The notes below the pieces were generated by a model that was not told where the DNA came from, did no database searches, and saw nothing but the letters and a program-made list of their open reading frames with translations. From assembly GCA_002730485.1 (NCBI GenBank), contig PCAH01000167.1, forward strand, positions 1-14,418: a DNA stretch of 14,418 bases, in the 5' to 3' direction. Shown in pieces: positions 1-6,520 of the stretch (position 1 is the first letter of the stretch; each line of letters opens with the position of its first letter). The position numbers were made by a program, and so were the translations under genes. The stretch is from Dehalococcoidia bacterium (GTDB taxonomy: Bacteria; Chloroflexota; Dehalococcoidia; UBA3495).

Positions 1-80
1 GGTGGCTCTTGCGGACTTCAAATCCGTTATGCCTCGTGACGAGCGGGGTAGGTGGGTTCGACTCCCTCGCACTCCCGCCA
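1..80 (+). tRNA. selC: tRNA-Sec (selenocysteine), 5'-truncated by the window edge
   Basis: This is the 3' part of the tRNA that inserts selenocysteine at UGA. The anticodon stem is 11-15/23-27 and its loop CTTCAAA places anticodon TCA at 18-20. The sequence around it (GGACTTCAAATCC) is the same as in E. coli selC. A long variable arm follows (about 28-51), with a 4-bp stem CTCG/CGAG at 33-36/40-43. The T arm is 52-68 with loop TTCGACT, and its stem has one U-U mismatch (53/67). The 3' acceptor strand is 69-76, eight bases long as expected for bacterial tRNA-Sec, then discriminator G77 and encoded CCA 78-80. About 17 bases (5' acceptor strand, 5' D-stem, start of the D-loop) lie left of the window. 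A tRNA-Ser is excluded by the anticodon, and a suppressor tRNA is unlikely given the eight-base acceptor and long arm. Confidence 0.93.
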
Positions 81-113
81 ACATTTTCAGGTCGGCATTC
101 ATGGATTGCAGAT

Positions 114-158
114 AAGAATAAGACCCTCGTACCGTTCTGGTACGAGGGTCTTATTCTT
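114..158 (+). terminator. Strong intrinsic terminator after tRNA-Sec
   Basis: A perfect 20-bp inverted repeat (114-133 with 139-158) surrounds a 5-nt loop GTTCT. The stem is A-rich on its 5' side, GC-rich in the middle and ends in TTATTCTT, which acts as the U-rich tract. It lies 33 nt beyond the tRNA CCA end and would terminate the selC transcript. The A and U flanks are complementary, so it could also work from the opposite strand. Confidence 0.85.
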
Positions 159-193
159 GCGCAGTGCCCCTTAAGTGTTCCCCAATAGGTTCG

Positions 194-256
194 GGAGAGA
201 CCTCAGGTGGCTGATACCTACGAAGTATCCTTCTCGGTTCACCCAGCGGGCTCTTC
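194..256 (+). other. Nested inverted repeats in the spacer between selC and the first gene
   Basis: The 292-nt gap between the tRNA and the first protein gene holds the terminator and then this short segment, which can fold into three nested helices. The outer helix is 194-199/251-256 (GGAGAG with CTCTTC, one G-U pair), the middle is 206-209/240-243 (GGTG/CACC) and the inner is 213-217/225-229 (GATAC/GTATC). The opening resembles the start of a glycine riboswitch (GGGAGAGACC), but the rest of that consensus is absent. It could be a small structured RNA or chance pairing. No open reading frame with a ribosome binding site is visible here. Confidence 0.2.
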
Positions 257-261
257 GGGAT

Positions 262-270
262 TGGTATAGT
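262..270 (+). promoter_or_regulatory. Possible extended -10 promoter element
   Basis: TGG followed by TATAGT (265-270) fits an extended -10 box (TGn-TATAAT type). No convincing -35 box lies 16-18 nt upstream. It is about 100 nt before the GTG start at 373 and after the selC terminator, so it is the best visible promoter candidate for the membrane-protein/cytochrome pair. Confidence 0.22.
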
Positions 271-372
271 GGCCCAAGCGTTAGGTACATCCGTGGGCAA
301 TACGTTCTCGAGAGCGATTAAATCCTTGTTTCTCAGCCTGAGTCAAACACCCCAACCCCTGGAGCCGTAACC

Positions 373-915
373 GTGACCCTTGAAGAGATTGTTATCTTCT
401 TGGCCCGCATTGCTGGGTCGCTCCTCGTTCTTCGGTGGGCGTTTGTGGGCGCGATGATCGCCATCCTGGTGGATTTCTCTGACCTGTTCATGATGAATCT
501 GCTGAATCTGGGCGGCCTTAGAGATTACCAGGCCTTCGACAAGCTGGCCGACATCGTCTATATGGTTACCTTCCTCGTGGTGGCGCTTCGCTGGTCTGGA
601 ACTCCACGCAATGTTGCCGTAGCTCTTTTCGCTTACCGGATGGTTGGAGTAGGGGTATTTGAGTTGGTGGGGTGGCGCGGCGTCTTGTTGTTCTTCCCGA
701 ACCTGTTCGAATTCTGGTTTGTCTTGGTAGCCGGGCTGATGCATTTCAAGCCGAGTTACCACCTGACTCTCCAGCGGGCAGCCTTTTGGATCGTAGTCTT
801 ATTAACCGTAAAAGAGTTCCAGGAATATGCATTACACTGGGCAAAGTGGCTGGACAGCTACCGGGCCACCGACGTGGTGATGGATTGGTGGCACTTCCTT
901 AGCAGCCCTTTTTAG
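373..915 (+). CDS. Multi-spanning membrane protein of unknown function
   Basis: A 180-residue hydrophobic protein that I do not recognise as a named family. The start is GTG at 373, chosen because GGAG at 361-364 sits 8 nt upstream. About five membrane helices are visible, at roughly residues 12-34, 58-73, 79-98, 103-123 and 135-148. A charged aromatic tail follows (KEFQEYALHWAKW, then DWWHF near the C terminus). No Cys-His heme motif, signal peptide or catalytic signature is seen. The gene is 61 nt upstream of the di-heme cytochrome c on the same strand with no terminator between them, so the two may be co-transcribed. A membrane partner for the cytochrome is possible but unproven. The aromatic C terminus and the absence of charged pairs within helices argue against a classical transporter. 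Confidence 0.75.
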   Translation: MTLEEIVIFLARIAGSLLVLRWAFVGAMIAILVDFSDLFMMNLLNLGGLRDYQAFDKLADIVYMVTFLVVALRWSGTPRNVAVALFAYRMVGVGVFELVGWRGVLLFFPNLFEFWFVLVAGLMHFKPSYHLTLQRAAFWIVVLLTVKEFQEYALHWAKWLDSYRATDVVMDWWHFLSSPF

Positions 916-976
916 CACTGTTATACTGATTAGCCGTTCGGGCAATGCTCTCCAGATACCGAGGTTCAATCTTTAA

Positions 977-1891
977 ATGCGGAAATTCTTGAAATGGTTC
1001 GGCGTCATCGCCGGTGGGCTGGTTGTCGTGGCCATCTTGTTGGTCGTCGTGCTATTTTTCGTCGGCTCCAGAAAGGTGAACCGTACCTACGATGTTGCAA
1101 TAGCACCGGTGGCGATTCCTTCTGATACTGCTAGCGTCGCCCAGGGTAAACACTACGTAGAGGCCATCGGGGTGTGCCAGGTATGCCACGGACAGAACCT
1201 GGCTGGGCCGGTCATAGGAGAGTGCAAAGGCGTGCCATGCACTGGGTTCTCTGACAACGCGTTGTTCGGAAAGATCGTTCCGGCCAATCTTACGTCGGGA
1301 CTCGGCGGCATCGGCGGCTCTTTCACAGATGAAGATTATATCCGCGCGATTAGGCATGGCATAGGGCAGGATAACCAGGCCCTGGTGATCATGCCTGCAG
1401 AGGAATACAACAAGATCTCCGACGAGGACCTCGGCGCCATCATCGCCTACCTGAAAACCCTTCCGCCAGTCGATAACGAAGTCGGCAAGTCTAGCTTTGG
1501 ACCGTTGGGTCGTACCCTCGTATCTTTCGTGGGAGGCCTGATTCCGGCTTCGGTCATCGACCATGAAGCCCCACGGTCGGCATCACCGGATGTGGGTGTA
1601 ACAGCAGAATACGGAGAGTATTTATCGGAGATTTGCACCGTTTGCCACGGCGACGGATTGTCGGGAAGCAGGGTGCCCGGTAACGACCGAGTTGAAGCGC
1701 CCGATATCACGCAAAGCGGCGACATTGGGACTTGGACCAAGTCTCAGTTCTTCGACACGATACGCAGCGGGAATACCCCTGGAGGTAACCTACTTGACCC
1801 CAGGTTCATGCCCTGGAATCGTTCCACTCAGATGACCAATGATGAACTTGAAGCCATCTGGCTATACCTGGAATCACTACCCGGGAAATAG
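977..1891 (+). CDS. Membrane-anchored di-heme cytochrome c
   Basis: A 304-residue electron carrier. An uncleaved N-terminal helix (about residues 8-30, rich in Val/Leu and preceded by Arg/Lys) anchors it, placing the rest outside the membrane. Two class I cytochrome c domains follow. The first has CQVCH at residues 67-71 and a likely axial Met139 (IMP). The second has CTVCH at 220-224 and likely Met278 (FMP). Each ends with the usual helix (DLGAIIAYLKTLPP and ELEAIWLYLESLP), which packs on the heme. Such two-domain proteins accept electrons from periplasmic dehydrogenases or pass them to terminal oxidases. The partner here is not visible, although the membrane protein 61 nt upstream is a candidate. 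The ATG at 977 has only a weak, distant Shine-Dalgarno (GAGG, 961-964), but the signal anchor begins right at this Met, which supports the start. Confidence 0.9.
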   Translation: MRKFLKWFGVIAGGLVVVAILLVVVLFFVGSRKVNRTYDVAIAPVAIPSDTASVAQGKHYVEAIGVCQVCHGQNLAGPVIGECKGVPCTGFSDNALFGKIVPANLTSGLGGIGGSFTDEDYIRAIRHGIGQDNQALVIMPAEEYNKISDEDLGAIIAYLKTLPPVDNEVGKSSFGPLGRTLVSFVGGLIPASVIDHEAPRSASPDVGVTAEYGEYLSEICTVCHGDGLSGSRVPGNDRVEAPDITQSGDIGTWTKSQFFDTIRSGNTPGGNLLDPRFMPWNRSTQMTNDELEAIWLYLESLPGK

Positions 1892-1950
1892 CTAAATCAG
1901 TAGCTGTATAGTCGCTGTTAATCAGAATCATCCAGCATATGGAGAGCATC

Positions 1951-2268
1951 ATGTCGAGCAATGCAGGCAGAGAGCAGCCACGAACCGTCAGTTGGACGGT
2001 CCTGACCGTTGGGGGCACAGCGATCACCCACAACTACCGCTCGCCACCGACGGCCGCCGAGGCTGCGCGGTTCGTAATTTCCATTGAATCGGTGATTGCA
2101 GGCGCGCTATCGGGCGAGTCCAAGATTCTGCGTCTTGCGAACCCCATGGTCACATATAACCCCTCATACATCATCAGCATCGCGTTTGACTCCTATGGGC
2201 AGGCCGAACTAGATACTGCCGTAGAGGAAGTGCAACGGACTGCCGGGTTTAGGACCAGTTCCGACTAA
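1951..2268 (+). CDS. Conserved-looking small protein of unknown function (105 aa)
   Basis: An unrecognised 105-residue soluble protein. Two in-frame ATGs exist, at 1939 and 1951. I chose 1951 because GGAG at 1941-1944 is a ribosome binding site for it, while nothing suitable precedes 1939 (that start would add MESI). The sequence has a polar N terminus and likely strands (VSWTVLTVGG, YIISIAFDSYG) around an alanine-rich helix (PTAAEAARFVISIESVI), then an acidic helix (ELDTAVEEVQRTAG). This reads as a compact alpha+beta domain with no catalytic motif, Cys pair or signal peptide. It lies 59 nt after the cytochrome gene and could be the third gene of that transcript. Codon use looks like its neighbours, so the frame is probably real. 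Confidence 0.6.
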   Translation: MSSNAGREQPRTVSWTVLTVGGTAITHNYRSPPTAAEAARFVISIESVIAGALSGESKILRLANPMVTYNPSYIISIAFDSYGQAELDTAVEEVQRTAGFRTSSD

Positions 2269-2332
2269 CCGAATAACCAAACTCATGGGGACGGTTGTCC
2301 TGACCAGTATTGAGCACCAACAATTCCGCCTG

Positions 2333-2341
2333 TGCTATCCT
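2333..2341 (+). promoter_or_regulatory. Possible extended -10 promoter element before the alpha/beta hydrolase
   Basis: TGC followed by TATCCT (2336-2341) resembles an extended -10 box. A TTGAGC at 2310-2315 is similar to a -35 box, but the 20-nt spacer is longer than optimal. The 137-nt gap between the genes and the leader of about 60 nt before ATG 2406 make a promoter here reasonable. Confidence 0.22.
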
Positions 2342-2405
2342 GTCGCAACCGGGAATATTGACCCCGCAATAATCCGTCAACAAAAACCATTGGGAGGAAG
2401 ATGAA

Positions 2406-3149
2406 ATGCCATCTTTTACAAAGGGCGATGTCACAATCCAATATGAAGAGAAAGGCTCCGGTTTTCCGCTTTTGGTGACCCCAGGCGGCGGACTCAACTC
2501 CGTGGCCAGCGGATGGCCCCGCCAGGTCATCAACGTGTTTGAGGACCTCTCGGACGAATTCCGCTGCATCACCATGGACCAGCGAAACGCCGGTGGCGGC
2601 TCCACCGGACCGGTTCAGGTGGACGACCCATGGGGCGCCTTTGCCGACGACCAACTGAGTCTGTTGGACCATCTTGGCGTACAACAATTCGGCTTCATCG
2701 GCTTCTGCATCGGCGGCCCATTCGCCCTCAAGTTGGCCGAGCGAGCGCCCAACCGCATCGTGGCCGCCGTCCTCTGCCAGCCAGTGGGCAGCAACGCGGC
2801 ATTCGTCGACTCCATGTACGACTCCGGCCAGAACCAATGGGGCCCGGGCCTACAGGCAACACGACCAGACCTGACCCAGGCGACTATCGACTCGTATCTG
2901 CATAACTTATACCGAGACCTTGAACCTGACTTCGTTTACAGCGTGTCGCGCGACTTTGTGCGTTCGTGTCAAACGCCGATCATGGTCATGCCGGACAACA
3001 CACCGTCGCACTCCTATGAGGTAGCAATCGAGGTAGGCGAGTTGGCGCCCAACGCCGTGACTACCGTCTATCCCTGGAAGGAAGACCCCAAAATCATGGC
3101 CGCTACGGTCAAACAGATGCGCGACTTCCTCAAGTCCCACAGGACCTAA
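2406..3149 (+). CDS. Alpha/beta-fold hydrolase with a cysteine nucleophile
   Basis: A 247-residue single-domain alpha/beta hydrolase. The start ATG 2406 has a strong ribosome binding site (GGGAGG, 2392-2397); the ATG at 2401 is out of frame. The order of elements is typical: an oxyanion-hole loop PGGG (26-29), the MDQRNAGGGSTGP loop (57-69), the nucleophile elbow GFCIGG (99-104), and a candidate acid Asp197 with His202 (PDNTPSHSY). The nucleophile is Cys101 rather than Ser, as in dienelactone hydrolases. The C-terminal region, where the catalytic His normally sits in a GH motif, reads YPWKEDPKIM and has no His. The substrate is therefore uncertain; an ester, lactone or acyl thioester is possible. 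The family fold call is firm and activity is not. No lid insertion is obvious. The gene stands alone, followed by its own hairpin. Confidence 0.88.
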   Translation: MPSFTKGDVTIQYEEKGSGFPLLVTPGGGLNSVASGWPRQVINVFEDLSDEFRCITMDQRNAGGGSTGPVQVDDPWGAFADDQLSLLDHLGVQQFGFIGFCIGGPFALKLAERAPNRIVAAVLCQPVGSNAAFVDSMYDSGQNQWGPGLQATRPDLTQATIDSYLHNLYRDLEPDFVYSVSRDFVRSCQTPIMVMPDNTPSHSYEVAIEVGELAPNAVTTVYPWKEDPKIMAATVKQMRDFLKSHRT

Positions 3150-3185
3150 CCCACCAGCCAAATCCCTGGAACAGGTAATACTCAC

Positions 3186-3224
3186 AATGGCTCAACGTTG
3201 CCTCTCTGGCGGCGTTGGGCCATT
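3186..3224 (+). terminator. 17-bp hairpin, probable terminator of the alpha/beta hydrolase gene
   Basis: Positions 3186-3202 pair with 3208-3224 over 17 bp (three G-U pairs) around loop TCTCT. The following bases ATCTT are only weakly U-rich, so termination efficiency is uncertain. The hairpin lies 36 nt after the stop at 3149. It also covers a TTG at 3215 that is in frame with the next gene, which argues against that codon being used as a start. Confidence 0.6.
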
Positions 3225-3268
3225 ATCTTGCCCACGGCTCACCCATCCATTTTATTCGGAGATACCCT

Positions 3269-4090
3269 ATGCCCGAGATGAAAATCAGCTTCCTTGGCAC
3301 CGGTTCTGGTACTTCAACCAACAGCGCCCACACGGCAATCGCCTACGACTGCGATGACGGGACTCGGCTTCTGGTTGATACCAGCTCAGGTAATTCTGTC
3401 GCCCGTAACGGTTCAGAATTGGGAATGCCGGTTGAGAGTTTCGACACTGTGTTGCTGTCTCATCACCACTTTGACCATATGTCAGGGCTGATCTACGTCC
3501 AGCAGGCCCGGGCGCAAGCTCGGCAGGATGCTCCGCCCTTGGACGTCTACCTCACCGGAGAATCCTTGGATTGGCTCATCAAGCTCTGTGACAGCAACCC
3601 AACAACCGTAGCGGCTGACCAAGAGGGAGCCAAGAACGCTTCTGGAAGGCAGGTCATGCTCTGGCACGTGACCGAGCCAGGCCAGGAGATAAACCTCGGG
3701 CCAACAACCAAAGCATCCTGCTTCCCCGCCGACCACATCCCCGGGGCGGTGGGCTGGCGGGTGGACACCGACGGTATGGGGGTGGTCTTCTCGGCTGATA
3801 CTCGGTTCAACCCGGAGTTGGTCAGAGCATCTCAGGGGGCGCAACTTCTGATTCACGAGGCGTTCCGGACCGACGCCGACAAAGAACAAGCCGCTCGTCG
3901 CGGCCACTCAACCTCGGGTGATGCCGGGCGTTCCGCTGCCCAATCTGGAGTCAATGAACTTATCTTGACCCACCTGGACACGGGTTTCAGTCGGGAGCCG
4001 CAGCCGCTCATAGACGACGCCAAGAAGCATTTCGGTGGCCCAATCAGCGCGGTCCGCGATCTCCAACAGGTGACAGTAAGCAGGCCGTAA
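3269..4090 (+). CDS. RNase Z-like metallo-beta-lactamase-fold hydrolase
   Basis: A 273-residue metal-dependent hydrolase. ATG 3269 is chosen because GGAG (3258-3261) lies 7 nt upstream; a longer reading from TTG 3215 begins inside a hairpin. The N terminus (KISFLGTGSG) is the classic first strand of the fold. Metal ligands are HHHFDH at residues 65-70 (HxHxDH, binding a di-zinc centre), His156 (ADHIP), Asp177 (SADT) and His235 (LTHLD). HST at 213-215, preceded by Gly, and the downstream IHEAF (195-199) are features of the RNase Z / arylsulfatase-like branch. RNase Z usually processes tRNA 3' ends, but in bacterial genomes of this kind many paralogues act on small esters, sulfates or phosphodiesters. 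All ligands appear intact, so it should be catalytically competent. Flanked by a hairpin upstream and a 200-nt gap downstream, it appears to be monocistronic. Confidence 0.88.
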   Translation: MPEMKISFLGTGSGTSTNSAHTAIAYDCDDGTRLLVDTSSGNSVARNGSELGMPVESFDTVLLSHHHFDHMSGLIYVQQARAQARQDAPPLDVYLTGESLDWLIKLCDSNPTTVAADQEGAKNASGRQVMLWHVTEPGQEINLGPTTKASCFPADHIPGAVGWRVDTDGMGVVFSADTRFNPELVRASQGAQLLIHEAFRTDADKEQAARRGHSTSGDAGRSAAQSGVNELILTHLDTGFSREPQPLIDDAKKHFGGPISAVRDLQQVTVSRP

Positions 4091-4207
4091 GCCAAGATAC
4101 ACACCCAAGATCCCAGCAAATCTAAGAATCTATCTCGAGCACTCCTCACCCGAGACTGCGTTTTCACCGGTACCTCTCTTGCGGATTTTTAAAGACACGA
4201 GCAACGA

Positions 4208-4213
4208 TATACT
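4208..4213 (+). promoter_or_regulatory. Possible -10 box before the lipoprotein gene
   Basis: TATACT at 4208-4213 matches five of six -10 positions. The nearest TTGCGG (4179-4184) is 23 nt away, too far for a standard -35. It lies in the 200-nt gap (4091-4290) between the hydrolase and the lipoprotein. I see no other convincing site or gene in this gap. Confidence 0.18.
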
Positions 4214-4290
4214 CGCTTGAGCGGACCTGCTCACATCCATGAACCAGGGAGTCGTCCCACATTTGGCGAATCGTTTGCTTGAGGATGGAG

Positions 4291-5337
4291 ATGAACTTGG
4301 CGGGATTTTGTTTGCGGGCAATCGCGGCCACCTTGGTTGTTGCGGCTATTGGCTGTGGAGACACGTCACCGCCAGTTACCCCGGTGGACGCAACGCTGAC
4401 GCCCGCCGGTACAGAAATAATCCAGTCACCCACCCGGACCACTGTCTCCTCAAACCCAACCGCCACGCCTCTACCAACCATTCAGCTATCCGAGCCAACC
4501 TTCACCCCAACATTACCGCCCCCTCCTGCGCCGGGAGTTCCTGAATCAAGCTCTTCAGCGATCACTTCGCCACCTACTAGCAATGAGGGAATAAATTCGC
4601 AAACGGAGTTCTACGGGACGAACGCTGACCCGAATATCATCACCCTTGGACCCAAGATTGGCGGTCCTCAAGGCGGAGAACCCTACCCAAATAAGACCAG
4701 CATGGAATTCGAGTTGAATCACGGGACACCTGTGCTCGCGCCGATCGATATGGTGCTGGTCGGATTCGACAACCGAACCGCCGATTACCGCACCAACCCA
4801 GAAGGTGAAAGACAGTCCCCGTTCGATGATTTGGAACTATGCTTCGAGTCTGCCAGCCCTGAATGGCCGGGGATGTTTATCTGTACCTATCACCTTGCAA
4901 CATCACCTCTCTTGCTTGGCCACAACCAGAACACGAGCTGCAGCCAGGTTGAAGAATGGGTCGGCACCTTCCAGGCAGAGGGCCATATCTTCTTTGAATT
5001 TGACGATTACCTGAGTCCGGAGGTCGGCAATGCCACCTCGTGTAACGGATTACTTGGCCGTTCCGTGAACCGAGGGGACCCAATCGGCTTTGCTGGCAGC
5101 GTCGGCACACATTCAATGGCTCCATTCAGATTCAAAGTCGCCCATACATCGATCAACCCGACGGTCGAGACAGGAAACCCCAATCTCCATTGGGTACAGC
5201 CAGGTTCATTTTTCTACTGGAAGTGCTTCGGCCCAAATACAGATTTTCCCAGCGGAGTGCTGGCCTACCCGTTCCCCTGTGACGGCCATCAACTTCCGCC
5301 AGAGCAATATGACCTGGACTTCAAATACGCTCCATAG
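4291..5337 (+). CDS. Secreted lipoprotein with a degenerate LytM/M23-like domain
   Basis: A 348-residue exported protein of uncertain function. Three in-frame starts exist (TTG 4279, ATG 4285, ATG 4291); 4291 has GAGG at 4281-4284 with a 6-nt spacer. The N terminus is a lipoprotein signal ending AAIGC, so Cys22 would be lipidated. Residues 23-100 are a Thr/Pro/Ser-rich linker, typical of a surface tether. The rest resembles an M23/LytM barrel: GTPVLAPID (145-153) matches the start of that fold, and NRGDPIGFAGSVGTHS (260-275) matches its V-x-x-GD-x-IG-x-x-G-x-T-G segment. The catalytic HxH motif that should follow is replaced by PFRFKV (278-283), so peptidase activity is unlikely. Five Cys after the linker (184, 198, 217, 251, 312) and Cys330 suggest disulfides. 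A carbohydrate- or cell-wall-binding role is possible but not shown. Confidence 0.78.
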   Translation: MNLAGFCLRAIAATLVVAAIGCGDTSPPVTPVDATLTPAGTEIIQSPTRTTVSSNPTATPLPTIQLSEPTFTPTLPPPPAPGVPESSSSAITSPPTSNEGINSQTEFYGTNADPNIITLGPKIGGPQGGEPYPNKTSMEFELNHGTPVLAPIDMVLVGFDNRTADYRTNPEGERQSPFDDLELCFESASPEWPGMFICTYHLATSPLLLGHNQNTSCSQVEEWVGTFQAEGHIFFEFDDYLSPEVGNATSCNGLLGRSVNRGDPIGFAGSVGTHSMAPFRFKVAHTSINPTVETGNPNLHWVQPGSFFYWKCFGPNTDFPSGVLAYPFPCDGHQLPPEQYDLDFKYAP

Positions 5338-5365
5338 ATGAAAATGCCCAACTGGCTCAGTCCTT

Positions 5366-5371
5366 TATAAT
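5366..5371 (+). promoter_or_regulatory. Consensus -10 box upstream of the Gfo/Idh/MocA gene
   Basis: A perfect TATAAT stands 30 nt before ATG 5402, giving a predicted start of transcription near 5378. No clear -35 box is present 16-18 nt upstream (the region reads AATGCC). It is the best -10 match in any gap of this window. Confidence 0.35.
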
Positions 5372-5401
5372 CCAGGCATCAAACCGCAGAAGAGGTAGAC
5401 C

Positions 5402-6442
5402 ATGTCATTTGGCTGGGCAATCATCAGCGCTGGCGATTATGCCGACTCCAGGGGCGCGCCTGGGATAAACCAAGCGGAGGGCGCGGAACTGGTGGCCGTG
5501 CAAAGCCGCGACCAAGGGCGCGCAGATGCCTTTGCGGAGAAACACGGAGCCAAGACCGCCTATACCTCCGTGGAAGACGTGCTCTCTGACCCACGCATAG
5601 ACGCCGTATACATCACCTCACCCAACCATCTTCATACCCAGCAAACCACCATGGCTGCAAACGCTGGCAAACATGTTCTGGTGGAAAAACCGTTATCCCT
5701 CAACCTGGCCGATGGTGTTGCAACACTACAACTCTGTCGGGACAAGGGCGTCAAAATAGGCGTGGGATTACACCTGCGGCACCACCCGGGGCACATAGAA
5801 ACCCAGCGACTTATCGCCAACGGGACTTTGGGAACAATTGCCTTGGCTCAGTCTCAGATCGGTCAGGGAGAGCGGGGCAACGTTCAACCGGAACCCCGGG
5901 CTGGTCTGCGCGATTGGTGGACCCACCCAGAGTTGGTCGGCGGGGCCTTCTCCATGTTGACCATTGGAGTCCATGCTATCGACGACCTCCAATTCCTATT
6001 GGGACAGCAGGTGGTGGAACTCGCTGCAATCACAGACGGCCAAACTTCGGAAAGGCCCTTGGAGAACCTGGCCACCATGTGTCTGCGCTTTGATGGCGGT
6101 ACCATCGGGACCGTGATTTGCGGCATGCGGCTGCCCGAGTTCGACAATGATGTCGCCATCTACGGAAGCGAGGGCAAAGTCATCTTGGATGACGGCTCTT
6201 GGCCCCGTCTGCAAGGGGAACTCAGGGTGTCCAGCGAAACGGTGAACACCTCGACAAGCTACGAACCAGACTTCGTGTTCCTGGTGAAGAAGAACATCGA
6301 AGACTTCCAAAGAGCCATCGTCAAAGACCGGGAACCGGCGGCTTCCGGCGCTCACGGTCTCAAGCTGGTCCAACTGACTGAAGCCATGGTGGAGTCGGCC
6401 AAGACAGGCCGCACCATCAAGCTAGATGCTCTGCCCGTCTAA
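5402..6442 (+). CDS. Gfo/Idh/MocA-family NAD(P)-dependent oxidoreductase
   Basis: A 346-residue cytoplasmic dehydrogenase or related enzyme acting on sugars, polyols or similar hydroxyl compounds. ATG 5402 is preceded by AGAGG (5391-5395). The N-terminal Rossmann domain runs to about residue 122: WAIISAGDYAD (5-15) replaces the usual GxGxxA with SAGDYA, SPNHLH (73-78) contacts the nucleotide, and EKP (95-97) holds the catalytic Lys96. The C-terminal alpha/beta domain contains GGAFSMLTIGVHAIDDL (180-196), in which His191 and Asp194 match the family's catalytic D/H positions. Later strands read AIYGSEGKVILDDG. Length is normal for the family and the active-site residues look intact. Substrate cannot be assigned, since this family includes inositol, glucose-fructose and dihydrodiol dehydrogenases. 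It is the first gene of the downstream catabolic-looking series. Confidence 0.92.
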   Translation: MSFGWAIISAGDYADSRGAPGINQAEGAELVAVQSRDQGRADAFAEKHGAKTAYTSVEDVLSDPRIDAVYITSPNHLHTQQTTMAANAGKHVLVEKPLSLNLADGVATLQLCRDKGVKIGVGLHLRHHPGHIETQRLIANGTLGTIALAQSQIGQGERGNVQPEPRAGLRDWWTHPELVGGAFSMLTIGVHAIDDLQFLLGQQVVELAAITDGQTSERPLENLATMCLRFDGGTIGTVICGMRLPEFDNDVAIYGSEGKVILDDGSWPRLQGELRVSSETVNTSTSYEPDFVFLVKKNIEDFQRAIVKDREPAASGAHGLKLVQLTEAMVESAKTGRTIKLDALPV

Positions 6443-6520
6443 CGATCTCATAATTACTACCTTCGAAGGGCAGTCCGTTTGATAACCAAGGGACAACCAA
6501 GGATGGAAGGTGACCCCAAC

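Noticed and set aside
190..262. Glycine riboswitch after selC
   Set aside because: Only the opening GGGAGAGACC resembles the consensus; the GCCGAAGG and CTCTCAGG core segments are missing, and the downstream genes are not glycine-related.
1..372. Integrated element at the tRNA gene
   Set aside because: tRNA-Sec genes are known integration sites, but no integrase, no repeated tRNA 3' end and no mobile gene is visible in the window.
343..762. Minus-strand open frame of 139 codons over the first membrane protein gene
   Set aside because: It is fully antisense to a hydrophobic gene with a good ribosome binding site; its translation is rich in His, Gln and Glu with no domain and no ribosome binding site.
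3215..3268. N-terminal extension of the RNase Z-like protein from TTG 3215
   Set aside because: The TTG sits inside the 3' arm of a 17-bp hairpin, whereas ATG 3269 has GGAG 7 nt upstream and starts right at the first strand of the fold.
4239..4544. 101-codon plus-strand frame overlapping the lipoprotein start
   Set aside because: It overlaps the signal peptide and linker in another frame, and its translation shows no structure; the lipoprotein frame has a signal, lipobox and ribosome binding site.
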